Source: Streptococcus sciuri (GTDB lineage: Bacteria > Bacillota > Bacilli > Lactobacillales > Streptococcaceae). From it: a DNA stretch of 64,000 nucleotides. How positions within the stretch are numbered: the first letter of the stretch is position 1; each line of letters opens with the position of its first letter. The notes beneath the pieces were generated by a model. The model saw only the letters and a program-made list of their open reading frames with translations. It ran no database searches and was not told the origin of the DNA. The translations under genes were made by a program, and so were the position numbers. The stretch is taken from the NCBI RefSeq assembly GCF_024814375.1, contig NZ_JANUXX010000004.1, positions 80,520 through 144,519 on the forward strand, written 5' to 3'. Shown piece after piece: positions 9,143-18,287 of the stretch.

Positions 9143-10492
9143 TTAAATATTTACTTGTGACAAAATGTGATCAACCTTAGATAGACTTTCTCCAATATTA
9201 TTTTCTGGTATAGTCCAAGAATTAACTTCTTCTCGGCTAAAATTCGAGCTAATTTGTGAATTTTTGTATAGTAGATGAATAAAATCTTCGTGATTTTCTA
9301 TAGACGTCATTGCTGCTTGATAAACAAGTTCATGAGCGGTCTGCTTCCCAATGACTTTACCTAATTCAAACATAATACGTTCTGAATAGGGAAGAATTCC
9401 CTGTATTTCAAGGTTCTTCCGCATTTGCTCAACATTAACATCAAGCTCAGATAGTATGTAAGTTAAGTTAACAATTTGTGCATCCAAATAGCTAGTGATT
9501 TCTGGTAAGACCACCCATTCATTACGCCAATGAATAGCATCGCGCTCACCATCAATTAGCATAGATTGTAACATAAGACTTACATCCGAAAAGACAGGTT
9601 GAGTTAAACTTGCAAGTCCTTCTATTAGAGCTGGATTGCGTTTTTGAGGCATTGTAGACGAACCAACTTCTCCTTTACGGAAAGGTTCATGAATCTCATT
9701 TATCTCAGTTTTCATGAGTGTAAAAAGTTCACGACCAATTTTCCCCAATGTCCCTGAATATATTCCAAGGGCTGTAGCAAATTCTGAAAATCTATCTCGC
9801 GAAGGTTGCCATGAAATATTTGGAACAGAGAGATTCAGTTCAGATAATGTCAGTTTTTCAATTTCAATACCTCTACCAGCAAATGCCGCATAAGTACCTA
9901 CTGCACCACTAATACTACCAACAAATACACCATTATCTAAAAGCTGGTCTAGCCTTCTTTGATTTCGTAATAATTCATCCAGCCAGATTGCCAATTTAAA
10001 ACCAAAAGTAATTGGAATAGCATGAATACCATGTGTTCGTCCCATCATAATAGTTGAACGATATTCCTTAGTCAGAATCGCTAATGTCCGAATTAACTTT
10101 TCAGAATGATTTTTGATAATATTGTACGCTTCTTTAGTTTGCAACATTATGCTAGTGTCAACAATATCTTGAGTTGTAACACCATAATGTACAAATTCTC
10201 CCTCTTCAGCTCCTACAGCTGATTGGAGTGCATGAATTAAAGCAATTAAAGAATGACGCTTTTCAGCACTTTCTTTTTGTAAGGATAAAAGATCAAAATT
10301 TTCTACTTTAGCTTTTTCAACAATCTTTTTTGCTGCTGTTTCTGGAATGACTCCCAGCTCACCTTCTACTTTGGCAAGAGCCGCTTTAACTTTCAATTGT
10401 TTAGAAATCTTATTTTCATCACTCCAAATTGCTCTAATCTCAGGAGTTGAGAAATTATTTTGCATCAATATAGAATCTAAAACACTAGTCAC
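9143..10492 (-). CDS. Aspartase/fumarase-superfamily lyase, probable S-(2-succino) lyase (2SL)
   Basis: Of 449 residues, it belongs to the superfamily of adenylosuccinate, argininosuccinate and carboxymuconate lyases, which eliminate fumarate-type products. The signature loop GSSTMPQKRNP (near residue 275) with its catalytic Ser, the GRTHGIHAIP box and the EFVHYGVTTQD box are all intact. Purine-pathway PurB is expected elsewhere, and the operon is not purine-related. Neighbours (acetyltransferase, M20 deacetylase, MmgE/PrpD, amino-acid ABC transporter) match yxe-type clusters in which a lyase replaces YxeK; there the enzyme splits N-acetyl-2-succinocysteine into fumarate and N-acetylcysteine. 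The start is GTG with a GGAGGGAG site. Superfamily certain; exact substrate inferred from context. Confidence 0.85.
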   Translation of the reverse strand: MTSVLDSILMQNNFSTPEIRAIWSDENKISKQLKVKAALAKVEGELGVIPETAAKKIVEKAKVENFDLLSLQKESAEKRHSLIALIHALQSAVGAEEGEFVHYGVTTQDIVDTSIMLQTKEAYNIIKNHSEKLIRTLAILTKEYRSTIMMGRTHGIHAIPITFGFKLAIWLDELLRNQRRLDQLLDNGVFVGSISGAVGTYAAFAGRGIEIEKLTLSELNLSVPNISWQPSRDRFSEFATALGIYSGTLGKIGRELFTLMKTEINEIHEPFRKGEVGSSTMPQKRNPALIEGLASLTQPVFSDVSLMLQSMLIDGERDAIHWRNEWVVLPEITSYLDAQIVNLTYILSELDVNVEQMRKNLEIQGILPYSERIMFELGKVIGKQTAHELVYQAAMTSIENHEDFIHLLYKNSQISSNFSREEVNSWTIPENNIGESLSKVDHILSQVNI

Positions 10493-10507
10493 TTTTTCTC
10501 CCTCCTT

Positions 10508-11275
10508 CTACAATGCTGAACTTTCTAATGAACCACGATACAGCGAGCTAACGAAGGAGCGAACTCGATCGTGGCTACTATCATTAGATAACAACAAATT
10601 AGCCGGCCCTTGTGTTAAAATTTCACCATTTTCAATAAAAACAACATTATCAGCAATTTTTCTAGCAAACTCCATTTCATGAGTTACCAAAATCATTGAA
10701 ATCTTCTCCTTTGCTAAGGCTGCAATAACTTGCAATACCCCATCAACCATTTCTGGATCAAGAGCCGAAGTTGGTTCATCAAAAAGAATTATGTCAGGTT
10801 TAAGCGCAATAGCTCTGGCAATGCCTACCCGCTGTTGTTGTCCTCCAGATAATGTTACTGGATATTGTGATTCAAATGCTGCTAATCCCACTTTTTCTAA
10901 AGATTCATGAGCAACAGCCTCTGCTTCCTTCTTAGAAAAGCGTCCACTTAAAATTAAAGGTTGGACAACATTTTGTAAGACTGTATAATTCTTGAAAAGA
11001 TTAAACTGTTGAAATACCATGGTAGAGTGACTGCGGATATCATGAATATCACTTTTTGAAATTTTTCCACCAGTCACTTCTGTATTTCCAACTTTCAATT
11101 TCCCTGAAGAGGGTAGTTGGAGAAGATTTATAATTCTTAGCAGAGTCGTTTTCCCTGAACCACTCGGTCCAACAAAAGCTGTAACCGTTCCAGCTTCAAT
11201 AGAAAGATTGATGGATTTAAGAATTTCTTTATTTCCTATCTTAACTTCTAAATTTTTCAACTCAATTAGACTCAT
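10508..11275 (-). CDS. Amino-acid ABC transporter ATP-binding protein (YxeO-like)
   Basis: Cytoplasmic ATPase of a polar amino-acid importer, 255 residues. Walker [10 protein letters not shown] near residue 36, Q-loop VFQQFNLF, signature LSGGQQQR, Walker [15 protein letters not shown] and switch His in LVTHEM are all intact. Its start lies 14 bases inside the upstream permease gene, so the two are translationally coupled. It pairs with the permease at 11262 and the binding protein at 8305. Confidence 0.94.
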   Translation of the reverse strand: MSLIELKNLEVKIGNKEILKSINLSIEAGTVTAFVGPSGSGKTTLLRIINLLQLPSSGKLKVGNTEVTGGKISKSDIHDIRSHSTMVFQQFNLFKNYTVLQNVVQPLILSGRFSKKEAEAVAHESLEKVGLAAFESQYPVTLSGGQQQRVGIARAIALKPDIILFDEPTSALDPEMVDGVLQVIAALAKEKISMILVTHEMEFARKIADNVVFIENGEILTQGPANLLLSNDSSHDRVRSFVSSLYRGSLESSAL

Positions 11276-11951
11276 CTACTGACCTCCTATATGGTGCTGC
11301 TAAATCTTTTTCGAAAATACTTTGCAACCAAGTATAGATGATAATCATAATCCAGTATAAAAGACCAACAGCTAGATATGTTTCAAAGTAACGTAGTGAA
11401 GTACCCGCGACCATTTTTGCATGTGCAAATAGTTCTGTTATTCCTAATGTGAATACTAACGATGTTTCTTTTAGTAAACTAACAAATGTATTACCAGTAG
11501 CAGGCAGGGCATTTAATGTTGCCTGAGGTAAAATAACATGTAGGAAAATTTTCCACCCAGGAATGTTAAGTGCTTGACCTGCTTCTACTTGCCCTTTATC
11601 AACTGAATTTACAGCTGCTCTAAAGATTTCAGCTAAATATGCTGACTGTTTTAAGCCTAGTCCGCCAATAGCTGCAGTAATAGCTGTCATACCTTGGAAA
11701 ACCGGAAATAGTTGAGGTAGTCCATAAAAAATCAAAAATAATTGAACAAGGGTTGGCATACCACGAAATAAAGAAATATAAGCATTAGCAAAGTATTTCA
11801 AAAATTTGTGACCTGATAACTGAAACCATGTCATCAAAGCTCCTACTAAAATTGCCAAAATCATAGAAAAAATAGCAATAAAAATAGTTACTGGTATGTA
11901 GGCAGGTAATTTTAGAAATAATTCAAAGAAATATTCCCAACTAAAATTCAT
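11262..11951 (-). CDS. Amino-acid ABC transporter permease (YxeN-like)
   Basis: Integral membrane permease, 229 residues, of the HisM/GlnP type with about five transmembrane helices. The EAA-type cytoplasmic loop for contact with the ATPase is visible as AGQALNIPGWKIFLHVILPQA. It overlaps the upstream acetyltransferase gene by 11 bases and the downstream ATPase gene by 14. Only one permease gene is present, so the importer is probably a homodimer in the membrane. Confidence 0.93.
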   Translation of the reverse strand: MNFSWEYFFELFLKLPAYIPVTIFIAIFSMILAILVGALMTWFQLSGHKFLKYFANAYISLFRGMPTLVQLFLIFYGLPQLFPVFQGMTAITAAIGGLGLKQSAYLAEIFRAAVNSVDKGQVEAGQALNIPGWKIFLHVILPQATLNALPATGNTFVSLLKETSLVFTLGITELFAHAKMVAGTSLRYFETYLAVGLLYWIMIIIYTWLQSIFEKDLAAPYRRSVDESN

Positions 11952-12492
11952 TTTTATTCTCCTTTAGTAGAGCTTGCAGATTTTCATTCTTAACTTTTGA
12001 AAGAGCATTTCTATTAAAAATTTTAATTAGATAAACTGTTTTATGGTCAGAAAATAGCTGTTTTTCATCTAAGTATTGAAATCCCATTTTTTCATAGGTT
12101 TCAATTAACCAAGGATGCTCTAGTGCTGTACCTAGAGTAACAGCAGGAGCCTTTAAATCCTTTATAATATACTCTTCAATAACTTCCGTAATCAAATTCT
12201 TAGCATACCCATGTCCCTGCATCTCAGGATCCGTTGCAATCCACCCTAAATGCGGTAGAGAGAATGGACCAGGATTTTCTGACCAAGGCAACCTTACAGA
12301 AATAGTTGAAACAATCCGATTATCAACCGTTTTAATAAAAGTTGGAGATGCTTGAATAGCTTGCGAAACTTCGAAAGTGCTGATTGTACCAGCTTTAAAA
12401 TGAATTCCTAACTTTTCATTTTCAGCATACGCTTTATGGTATAAAGACGTTAGCTCTTCAAAAAAGTTATCAGATAACAATTGATATGTCAT
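11941..12492 (-). CDS. GNAT-family N-acetyltransferase (YxeL/SnaB-like by context)
   Basis: Acetyl-CoA-dependent N-acetyltransferase of about 183 residues. The acetyl-CoA-binding stretch is GWIATDPEMQGHGYAKNLI, with the Q/R-x-x-G-x-G/A pattern as Q-G-H-G-Y-A. I start it at 12492 (MTYQLLSDN) because an AAAGAGA site lies upstream and a longer frame to 12558 would overlap the previous gene. In yxe-type clusters the acetyltransferase N-acetylates S-(2-succino)cysteine, making it the preferred lyase or oxygenase substrate. That role fits here, as the M20 deacetylase that would remove the acetyl group is in the same operon. Family sure, substrate inferred. Confidence 0.8.
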   Translation of the reverse strand: MTYQLLSDNFFEELTSLYHKAYAENEKLGIHFKAGTISTFEVSQAIQASPTFIKTVDNRIVSTISVRLPWSENPGPFSLPHLGWIATDPEMQGHGYAKNLITEVIEEYIIKDLKAPAVTLGTALEHPWLIETYEKMGFQYLDEKQLFSDHKTVYLIKIFNRNALSKVKNENLQALLKENKNEF

Positions 12493-12505
12493 ACCACATC
12501 TCTTT

Positions 12506-13831
12506 CTAGTAGTTTTTTGACAATCTTTCAAAAATTTCCGATGTATTACTAATTTCACCAGTCGTCACATAACGATAAAGCTCTTCTAAATGTCCTTTTG
12601 TTAGCCTTTTAAACTTAAGGTGAAGTTCTTTAGGTGACAAAGGATTATTAGGTGAACCTTTAGGATGTTGTTCTAACTGATCAAACTTGATTTTGTCAGC
12701 TTCTCTAATTACTAAACGTACTGGACGGGTAGTATTATCACCCTCTAAATCATTATGTCGTACCACTTTTTTAGCAAAATTAAAAAAATCATCTGAAGTT
12801 TCTTCTTCTGTGAAATCTGTCAGATCAACACTCCCTTTTTCTAATGTTAACCATAAGATATATTCAATTGAAAATTTTCCTTCAAGTTTAATATTAGGAT
12901 ATCGATATGTAAGCGCCTTATCTCCAGTAGAAGAAAAATGTACATCCACTTTCGAAATATTTGCCGTTCTTAATCCTAATTTGTGTGCTTTTTGAGCTAA
13001 ATCAAATCCCCCATTGGCTACTGAACAAAACGGATATTGTTTAAACCACAGACCAGGAGATAAAATTTGTGAAGGCTCTAACCAATTTTCTAACAGCTTA
13101 TCAACATCTAAGCGCTGTTGATTTATTATTTGAGTCCAACCTTTATCGGAAGAAAAAACATCATCATAAGCCGTCATACCCACTTTCACAAGTTCATAAG
13201 CTTGAACAGCATTCCTTGCTGCAAAACCTGCATTTAAAGGCTTACCATTAGTTCCTTCTTGATATAAAAAACCTGTTGCCTGACTAGTGGTTAGAGATAA
13301 TAGACAAGTAAAGTCATTTATTGAAACTTTTTTATAATAGCCTATTGCAACAGCAGCTGCTATGCAGCCAATAGTTGCAGTCGAATGCCAACCTTGATTA
13401 ACATGATGAGGATGAAATTGTTGTCCGAGTCTCCCAGCAAATTCGACTCCTTGAATGTAGGACTCTAACATTCTTTTAAAACTATCATTTTTATCGCTTA
13501 CAGATAGAAGAGCTGAGAAAATAACTGCACTTGGGTGACCTCGGAAATTCGCTTGAACATCATCTAAATCTTCATAATGTGCTAGGTACCCTAAAATTAG
13601 TGCTAATTGAACTCTAGATGTGCTGTAGGACGTTAACAAAATTTGTTTAGTATCTTCACTACTTGCCAAATCCTTGACTATTTCTTGATTCTTAGGCGAC
13701 TGTAATCCCGCAGAATAACTTGCAATATAATCTAAAAAGGCATTTTTGGAAACATCTAACGATTCTTTGTATTGTGAGGACTGACTAACATCCTTTTGAA
13801 GCACTTTTATGATTTGTTTAGTTACATTCAT
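12506..13831 (-). CDS. MmgE/PrpD family protein (YxeQ-like)
   Basis: Protein of 441 residues in the MmgE/PrpD family, which includes 2-methylcitrate dehydratase, cis-aconitate decarboxylase and iminodisuccinate epimerase. Family features seen are the N-terminal helical bundle with FRGHPSAVIFSALLS, the NQGWHSTATIGCIAAAVA box (about residues 145-165), and the region KQYPFCSVANGG. The B. subtilis 2-succinocysteine operon also has an MmgE/PrpD gene (yxeQ) of unassigned role. Since succination makes two diastereomers and the lyase should accept one, an epimerase role is attractive. A ribosome site GGGAG precedes the ATG. It is intact, unlike the two genes upstream of it. Confidence 0.85.
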   Translation of the reverse strand: MNVTKQIIKVLQKDVSQSSQYKESLDVSKNAFLDYIASYSAGLQSPKNQEIVKDLASSEDTKQILLTSYSTSRVQLALILGYLAHYEDLDDVQANFRGHPSAVIFSALLSVSDKNDSFKRMLESYIQGVEFAGRLGQQFHPHHVNQGWHSTATIGCIAAAVAIGYYKKVSINDFTCLLSLTTSQATGFLYQEGTNGKPLNAGFAARNAVQAYELVKVGMTAYDDVFSSDKGWTQIINQQRLDVDKLLENWLEPSQILSPGLWFKQYPFCSVANGGFDLAQKAHKLGLRTANISKVDVHFSSTGDKALTYRYPNIKLEGKFSIEYILWLTLEKGSVDLTDFTEEETSDDFFNFAKKVVRHNDLEGDNTTRPVRLVIREADKIKFDQLEQHPKGSPNNPLSPKELHLKFKRLTKGHLEELYRYVTTGEISNTSEIFERLSKNY

Positions 13832-13842
13832 TCGTTTACTCC

Positions 13843-14386
13843 CTAACCATTCTCATTTACAAAATCGATGAGGCGACAAATTTCCTCTTCAATATATCCT
13901 AAATCAGAAACTAGACTTAATCGCAAATAGCCTTCTCCATTTTTTCCAAATGTAGAACCAGGAATTAAAGCAACTCGCTTTTCAAATAAAAGTGAATCAA
14001 CAAAAGAAACATCGTCAGAAAAACGTTTAGGTAATTTAAACCACAAGAAAAAAGTTCCTTCAGAATCAACGACATCAAAACCTGCTTCCTTTAATGGTTA
14101 CCTCATCTTCTGTGAGTTTTACTCCATATTCATCATCATAAAATTTGATAATTGCTTTCTTTAGGGTTGCTTTTCCGCCATAAGGTGGATATCCTTGATT
14201 AGTAACTCCATCTATCGCACTTTTTAAATGATTTATAATCTCTGGAAATGTTTCCTGATCAGGGTTCCCTCTTCCAAGGTTGATAACATTTTTACCTTAT
14301 TGCTTTAATTTTCTGATTTATTCTTGCTGATAAGATGTAAAATGTTTCGACCTTACTTGAACTCGCTTTGCTCCTTCAATCTTCAT
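13843..14386 (-). pseudogene. Class I/II aminotransferase, broken (two stops, large internal deletion)
   Basis: From 14386 the frame begins MKIEGAKRVQVRSKHF, hits a stop after 22 codons and a second after 29, and then reads NVINLGRGNPDQETFP and GYPPYGGKATLKKAI, the N-terminal substrate and PLP-phosphate region of a fold-type I aminotransferase. The sequence then jumps, within about 10 bases near 14095, to the C-terminal domain (EAGFDVVDSEGTFFLWFKLP), which runs to the stop at 13843. The middle of a ~390-residue enzyme, including the PLP lysine, is missing. It cannot be functional. It starts three bases after the equally broken dehydrogenase gene. Confidence 0.88.
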
Positions 14387-14389
14387 AAA

Positions 14390-15440
14390 TTAACCTCGAA
14401 TTTCTTCTAAAGCCAAATGAGCTCTATTTAATTCCAAATCAGGGAAAACCGACTGAACTCGAACATCAGATTTTCGAGTAATGTAATCTGCAAGCTCATT
14501 TAGCTCATTATCCGCAGTTAAATCTAATTCTCTAAGTGTCCAAGGAAGTCCAATAGTCTTATGATAAGACTCAATCTCTTGACGTAAATGTTCTTATTTT
14601 TTCCCTTCAATGATAATTTGAAACAAATTTCCAAGAGCTACTGCTTCACCATGGGTCTTTTTATAATGTGGTTGAATTTTAACATAAGCATTATAGAAAG
14701 CATGGGCTAAAACACTTCGACCATCAAGATCAGAAATACCATCAACAGAAGCAGCAACGAGGAATATAGTATCAAATAAGTTAATTAAATCCTTTTCGCT
14801 AAGTTCCTCTAAATCAGTAATTTTCAGCATTTCTTCACGACATAATTCGATAAAAAACGTCCTATCCTTGAGGTAACACTATCCAGTTTATCATTTGTGA
14901 TACGCTGTCTCATTTCATAGTATTTCGCTAAAGTATCACCAATTCCAGATAAAATATATTCTTTTGGTGCATTTATCAAGATATCTGGTTCTAGCAGAAC
15001 AACATCTACAGCTTTTTTATGTCGAATATTAGCTATTTTTTCATGTTCTTTCGAATAAATAATACTTTTAGTAGTCATTGCTGCACAATTAGAAGGTACA
15101 GTTTGACTATTAAAAACTAGAATGGTTAAATTATCAGAGACAACTTTGGCGGTGTCAATCAATTGCCCTCCACCAAAAGCAAGTAGTGCATCATCATTTT
15201 GAAATTTTTTAGTCAATCTTTCGATTTCTTCAAAGGTACAATATTCACCAAAAAATTCAACTGGATAATGTTTTAAAAAGCCATCTGGTAAATACTCTTC
15301 AATAATTGGATAAACTGTTTCATCGGTTAATACAATCGGATTTTTGACACCATGACTTTCTAGCAATTGAGGTAATTGTTTTTAAATTCCTTTTTATTGA
15401 TGTACTCAGCAGGACTCATGCGGATTGTTTTTTCAGGCAT
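14390..15440 (-). pseudogene. Iron-containing alcohol/glycerol dehydrogenase family, broken
   Basis: About 350 codons of a glycerol-dehydrogenase-like protein. The start ATG at 15440 overlaps the stop of the M20 gene. Three lesions are visible. First, a one-base shift in an A run near 15385, between AEYINKKEF and QLPQLLESHG. Second, a one-base shift in a T run near 14855, after RIGRF, with the frame resuming as FIELCREEM. Third, an in-frame TAA at 14594 before EHLRQEIESYHKTIGLPW. The NAD-binding GGGQLIDTAK motif and metal-site region (HGEAVALG with His) are still readable. Each lesion alone would truncate the protein. Sequencing error could explain one, hardly all three. Confidence 0.88.
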
Positions 15441-16578
15441 AGCTTTCTCCATAATACTCCAACAAATAAAGAGCACTTTCAACAAAATAATTAACTGCGA
15501 CTGGCAAAGCTTCATCACGTACGATAAAATCATCATGGTGCCAGTCTGGTGCTTGCTCTGCTCCATTTGATCCTACAAAGGCGAATACCCCAGGGATTTT
15601 TTCTTGATAAGTTGCAAAATCTTCACCACCTGTTGATGGTAAGGTTTCAATAACTTCTGCAAACTTTTTAGAATTCTCAAAAATCAATGGTGTGATAGTT
15701 GCGTCATTAAAAGTCACTTTAGGTGAATTGCCCCAGATAATATCCACTTCTGCTCCAAATTGCTCCGCGGTTGTTTGAACAACTTTCGTGAATTTATCAA
15801 TAACAGATAGGCGTACTTCAGGGTCAAATGTTCTAATCGTCCCTTCAAAAAATCCTTTAGCCGGCAAGACATTCCAAGTATTACCAACATCAATGTGGGT
15901 AACAGATAGGACTGCTGATTGAAACGGTGAAACTGTCCGAGAAATGATATTTTGAAGGTTATTAATAACGGTCGTGATAACAAGAACTGTGTCAACACCC
16001 AAATCAGGTCTTGCAGCATGGGCACTGATGCCTTTTACAGTCACTTCAAACTGTTCAACCCCCGCCATAATAGCGCCTGACCGTAGTCCAAGTTGCCCCG
16101 GTTTCAGATGAGGATTATTGTGGTAACCAACAATAGCTGAAACTCCCTCAATACCTCCAGCATCAATTACTTGATGACCACCTTGAAAATTTTCTTCTGC
16201 AGGTTGGAAAATCAAGCGGACAGTTCCTTTTATTTCTGCTTCACGCTGTTTTAAAATTTCTGCTGCACCTAATAAACTAGTCTGATGGAAATCATGTCCA
16301 CATGCGTGCATAGCTCCATTAGTACTAGCATAATCAAGTTTTGTTTTTTCAACAATTGGAAGTGCATCAATATCAGCACGTAGAGCAATAATTGGGTTTC
16401 CTGAACCAATTTCAGCAATTACACCTGTCTTTAAAGGATAATTAAGCGGTTTAATGCCTAGTTCTTTTAAATAAGATTTAATATAATCCGTCGTTTCATA
16501 TTCTTTTTCTGAAACTTCAGGGTGTTGATGAATATAATGGCGAACAGCAATTAATTTTTGATAAAAAACATCTGACAA
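15433..16578 (-). CDS. M20 family metallopeptidase/aminoacylase (YxeP-like deacetylase)
   Basis: Zinc or manganese amidohydrolase of 381 residues of the hippurate hydrolase/N-acyl-amino-acid deacylase type. Metal ligands are seen in RADIDALP, HACGHDFHQT (about residue 92), QPAEENFQGG with the catalytic Glu pair, and the late STGGEDFA. A lid domain carries GISAHAARPD. The start is TTG at 16578 with a strong AAAGGAG site; no in-frame ATG exists nearby. It is the first gene of the operon that ends at 8305. In the B. subtilis 2-succinocysteine route the homologue YxeP releases cysteine from N-acetylcysteine, the role proposed here. Confidence 0.9.
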   Translation of the reverse strand: MSDVFYQKLIAVRHYIHQHPEVSEKEYETTDYIKSYLKELGIKPLNYPLKTGVIAEIGSGNPIIALRADIDALPIVEKTKLDYASTNGAMHACGHDFHQTSLLGAAEILKQREAEIKGTVRLIFQPAEENFQGGHQVIDAGGIEGVSAIVGYHNNPHLKPGQLGLRSGAIMAGVEQFEVTVKGISAHAARPDLGVDTVLVITTVINNLQNIISRTVSPFQSAVLSVTHIDVGNTWNVLPAKGFFEGTIRTFDPEVRLSVIDKFTKVVQTTAEQFGAEVDIIWGNSPKVTFNDATITPLIFENSKKFAEVIETLPSTGGEDFATYQEKIPGVFAFVGSNGAEQAPDWHHDDFIVRDEALPVAVNYFVESALYLLEYYGESYA

Positions 16579-16646
16579 AATTCTATTCTCCTTTCTCTCT
16601 CTAGATTGCTATTATCTTAACATCTCATTTAAAAGTTGCATACTCT

Positions 16647-16675
16647 ATTTTAGTTATAGCATGCTATAATTAAAT
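16647..16675 (-). promoter_or_regulatory. Operon promoter with a perfect 16-bp palindrome between -35 and -10
   Basis: The palindrome TTATAGCATGCTATAA occupies 16654-16669. On the minus strand it lies exactly between a weak -35 (ATTTAA, 16675-16670) and a -10 TAAAAT (16652-16647), 70 bases upstream of the M20 start. A LysR gene is in the same island, so this is a candidate operator; a related half-palindrome is at 21235-21252. Confidence 0.5.
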
Positions 16676-16783
16676 TTTATACACCCTTTAATCAGCTATA
16701 ATTATTGGCTTTATTTCATATCAAACTATATAACAATACATTGATATAAATTTTCTATCATCTCTTTATTTTCATCTATTACA

Positions 16784-16819
16784 AAAAAGCATCGGTACGT
16801 TGCCATACCGATGCTTTTT
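16784..16819 (-). terminator. Terminator of the second ABC-transporter operon
   Basis: Fourteen-base perfect stem (AAAAAGCATCGGTA / TACCGATGCTTTTT) around an eight-base loop, with T tracts on both strands. It lies at the end of the 16818 gene, just after its stop on the minus strand. Confidence 0.92.
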
Positions 16820-17576
16820 AAATCACAGGATCTATATTAAACTCTGGAATAACACGTGTTAAAAATCGCTTGGTGCGTCCTTGCTTAGGTCTGCTGAAGA
16901 ATTCTTGCGGACTACCTTCTTCGATGATATGCCCACCCTCCATAAAAACAATGTGTGTTGCCACATCACGTGCAAAGTTCATTTCATGAGTGACCACCAC
17001 CATGGTGATCCCCTCTTGTGCTAGCTCTTTCATAACACCAAGAACATCTCCGATTAATTCAGGGTCAAGGGCAGACGTCGGCTCATCAAATAAAATGACA
17101 TCAGGTTTCACAGCGATAGCACGTGCAATCCCAATCCGTTGTTGCTGACCACCAGACAGCTGACTAGGATAATAGTCTTTTTTGTCTAAGAGCCCAACCT
17201 TTTTCAGTGCATTTTCGGCAATTGAGAGGGCTTCTTTTTTTGGAATCTTACGAGCAATGACCAACCCTTCCAAAATATTTTCAATAGCTGTTTTGTTAGC
17301 AAATAAATTATAATTTTGAAAAACAAAAGCGGTTTTTTGACGAATTTCAAGCACTTCTTTACGACTGACTTTTGCTAAATTGTAGAACTTACCATCCAGC
17401 AGCAACTTACCAGAGTCCGCTTTTTCCAGATGATTAAGGGTTCGTAGGAAAGTTGTTTTTCCTGATCCTGATGGTCCCAAGATGACGATAACATCACCTT
17501 GATTCACTGTCAAACTAATATCCTCTAAAACGGTTTTATCTCCAAATGATTTTTTAACATTTTTAACTGATAGCAT
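16818..17576 (-). CDS. Amino-acid ABC transporter ATP-binding protein, second system
   Basis: ATPase of 252 residues with intact Walker [11 protein letters not shown]-loop VFQNYNLF, signature LSGGQQQR, Walker [15 protein letters not shown] and switch His in VVTHEM. It is a paralogue of the 10508 ATPase but belongs to a separate operon (binding protein, two permeases, ATPase). An AGGAG site precedes the ATG. Solute unknown; polar amino acids or sulfur amino acids are usual for the family. Confidence 0.94.
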   Translation of the reverse strand: MLSVKNVKKSFGDKTVLEDISLTVNQGDVIVILGPSGSGKTTFLRTLNHLEKADSGKLLLDGKFYNLAKVSRKEVLEIRQKTAFVFQNYNLFANKTAIENILEGLVIARKIPKKEALSIAENALKKVGLLDKKDYYPSQLSGGQQQRIGIARAIAVKPDVILFDEPTSALDPELIGDVLGVMKELAQEGITMVVVTHEMNFARDVATHIVFMEGGHIIEEGSPQEFFSRPKQGRTKRFLTRVIPEFNIDPVI

Positions 17577-17596
17577 AGAAAACTCCTAACTTCATC

Positions 17597-18277
17597 TCAA
17601 ACAATTTGAGCCCGTTTTTCTAAAAATTGAAAACCATATTGAATAAGCCCACAAATCACGATGTAAATAATGAAAATAACAAAATAGGATTCAAAATAAT
17701 GATAGCCATAAGAAGCTTCAATCTTAGCAATTGCCGTAATATCTTTTACCGTCATCACAAAAACAAGAGAGGTTCCCTTGACGAGATTAATCACCAGATT
17801 ACAAAGATTTGGTAGAGCTTGGGAAATAGCCTGCGGAAAGACAATTCTTATATAAGCTTGGCTGGTCGAAAGCCCAATTGTCCACGCTGCTTCTAACTGC
17901 CCCTTATCAACCGTTAAAATAGCAGAGCGGATAATCTCAGATAAGCTTCCAGTAGTCATAAGCCCAAAGATAATGTAAGCATAATAAATAGGATTAAGAT
18001 CAAAGATATTAACACCTGTGGCTTTCAATAGCTGGTTAATCAAACTTGGAAAAAGACTATAAAAAAATAAAATCAGTAAAATAGGTGGTGTCGAGCGGAT
18101 AAAGGCAAGATAAACAACTGAAAAAGCGGTAACACCTTTTATCTTGTAAATCCGTCCTAAAGCTAGAAAAAGAGCTGGAAAGAAGCTCAAAAGAATAGAA
18201 ACAACCATTATCCCCAAGGTGACTGGAATCCCAGAAAGAGTTTTGACAAATGTTTCTAAAATATAAGAAAAGTCCAT
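17597..18277 (-). CDS. Amino-acid ABC transporter permease, second system (subunit B)
   Basis: Membrane permease of 226 residues, about five helices, with the ATPase-contact loop around AAWTIGLSTSQAYIRIVFPQA. A strong AAGGAGG site precedes the start. It is paired with the adjacent 18288 gene, so this importer probably uses a heterodimeric channel, unlike the first system. Confidence 0.93.
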   Translation of the reverse strand: MDFSYILETFVKTLSGIPVTLGIMVVSILLSFFPALFLALGRIYKIKGVTAFSVVYLAFIRSTPPILLILFFYSLFPSLINQLLKATGVNIFDLNPIYYAYIIFGLMTTGSLSEIIRSAILTVDKGQLEAAWTIGLSTSQAYIRIVFPQAISQALPNLCNLVINLVKGTSLVFVMTVKDITAIAKIEASYGYHYFESYFVIFIIYIVICGLIQYGFQFLEKRAQIV

Positions 18278-18287
18278 AAATCCCTCC

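Noticed and set aside
9143..10492. Reading the lyase as purine-pathway adenylosuccinate lyase (purB)
   Set aside because: Same superfamily, but the operon has no purine genes and the neighbours all fit N-acetyl-succinocysteine breakdown.
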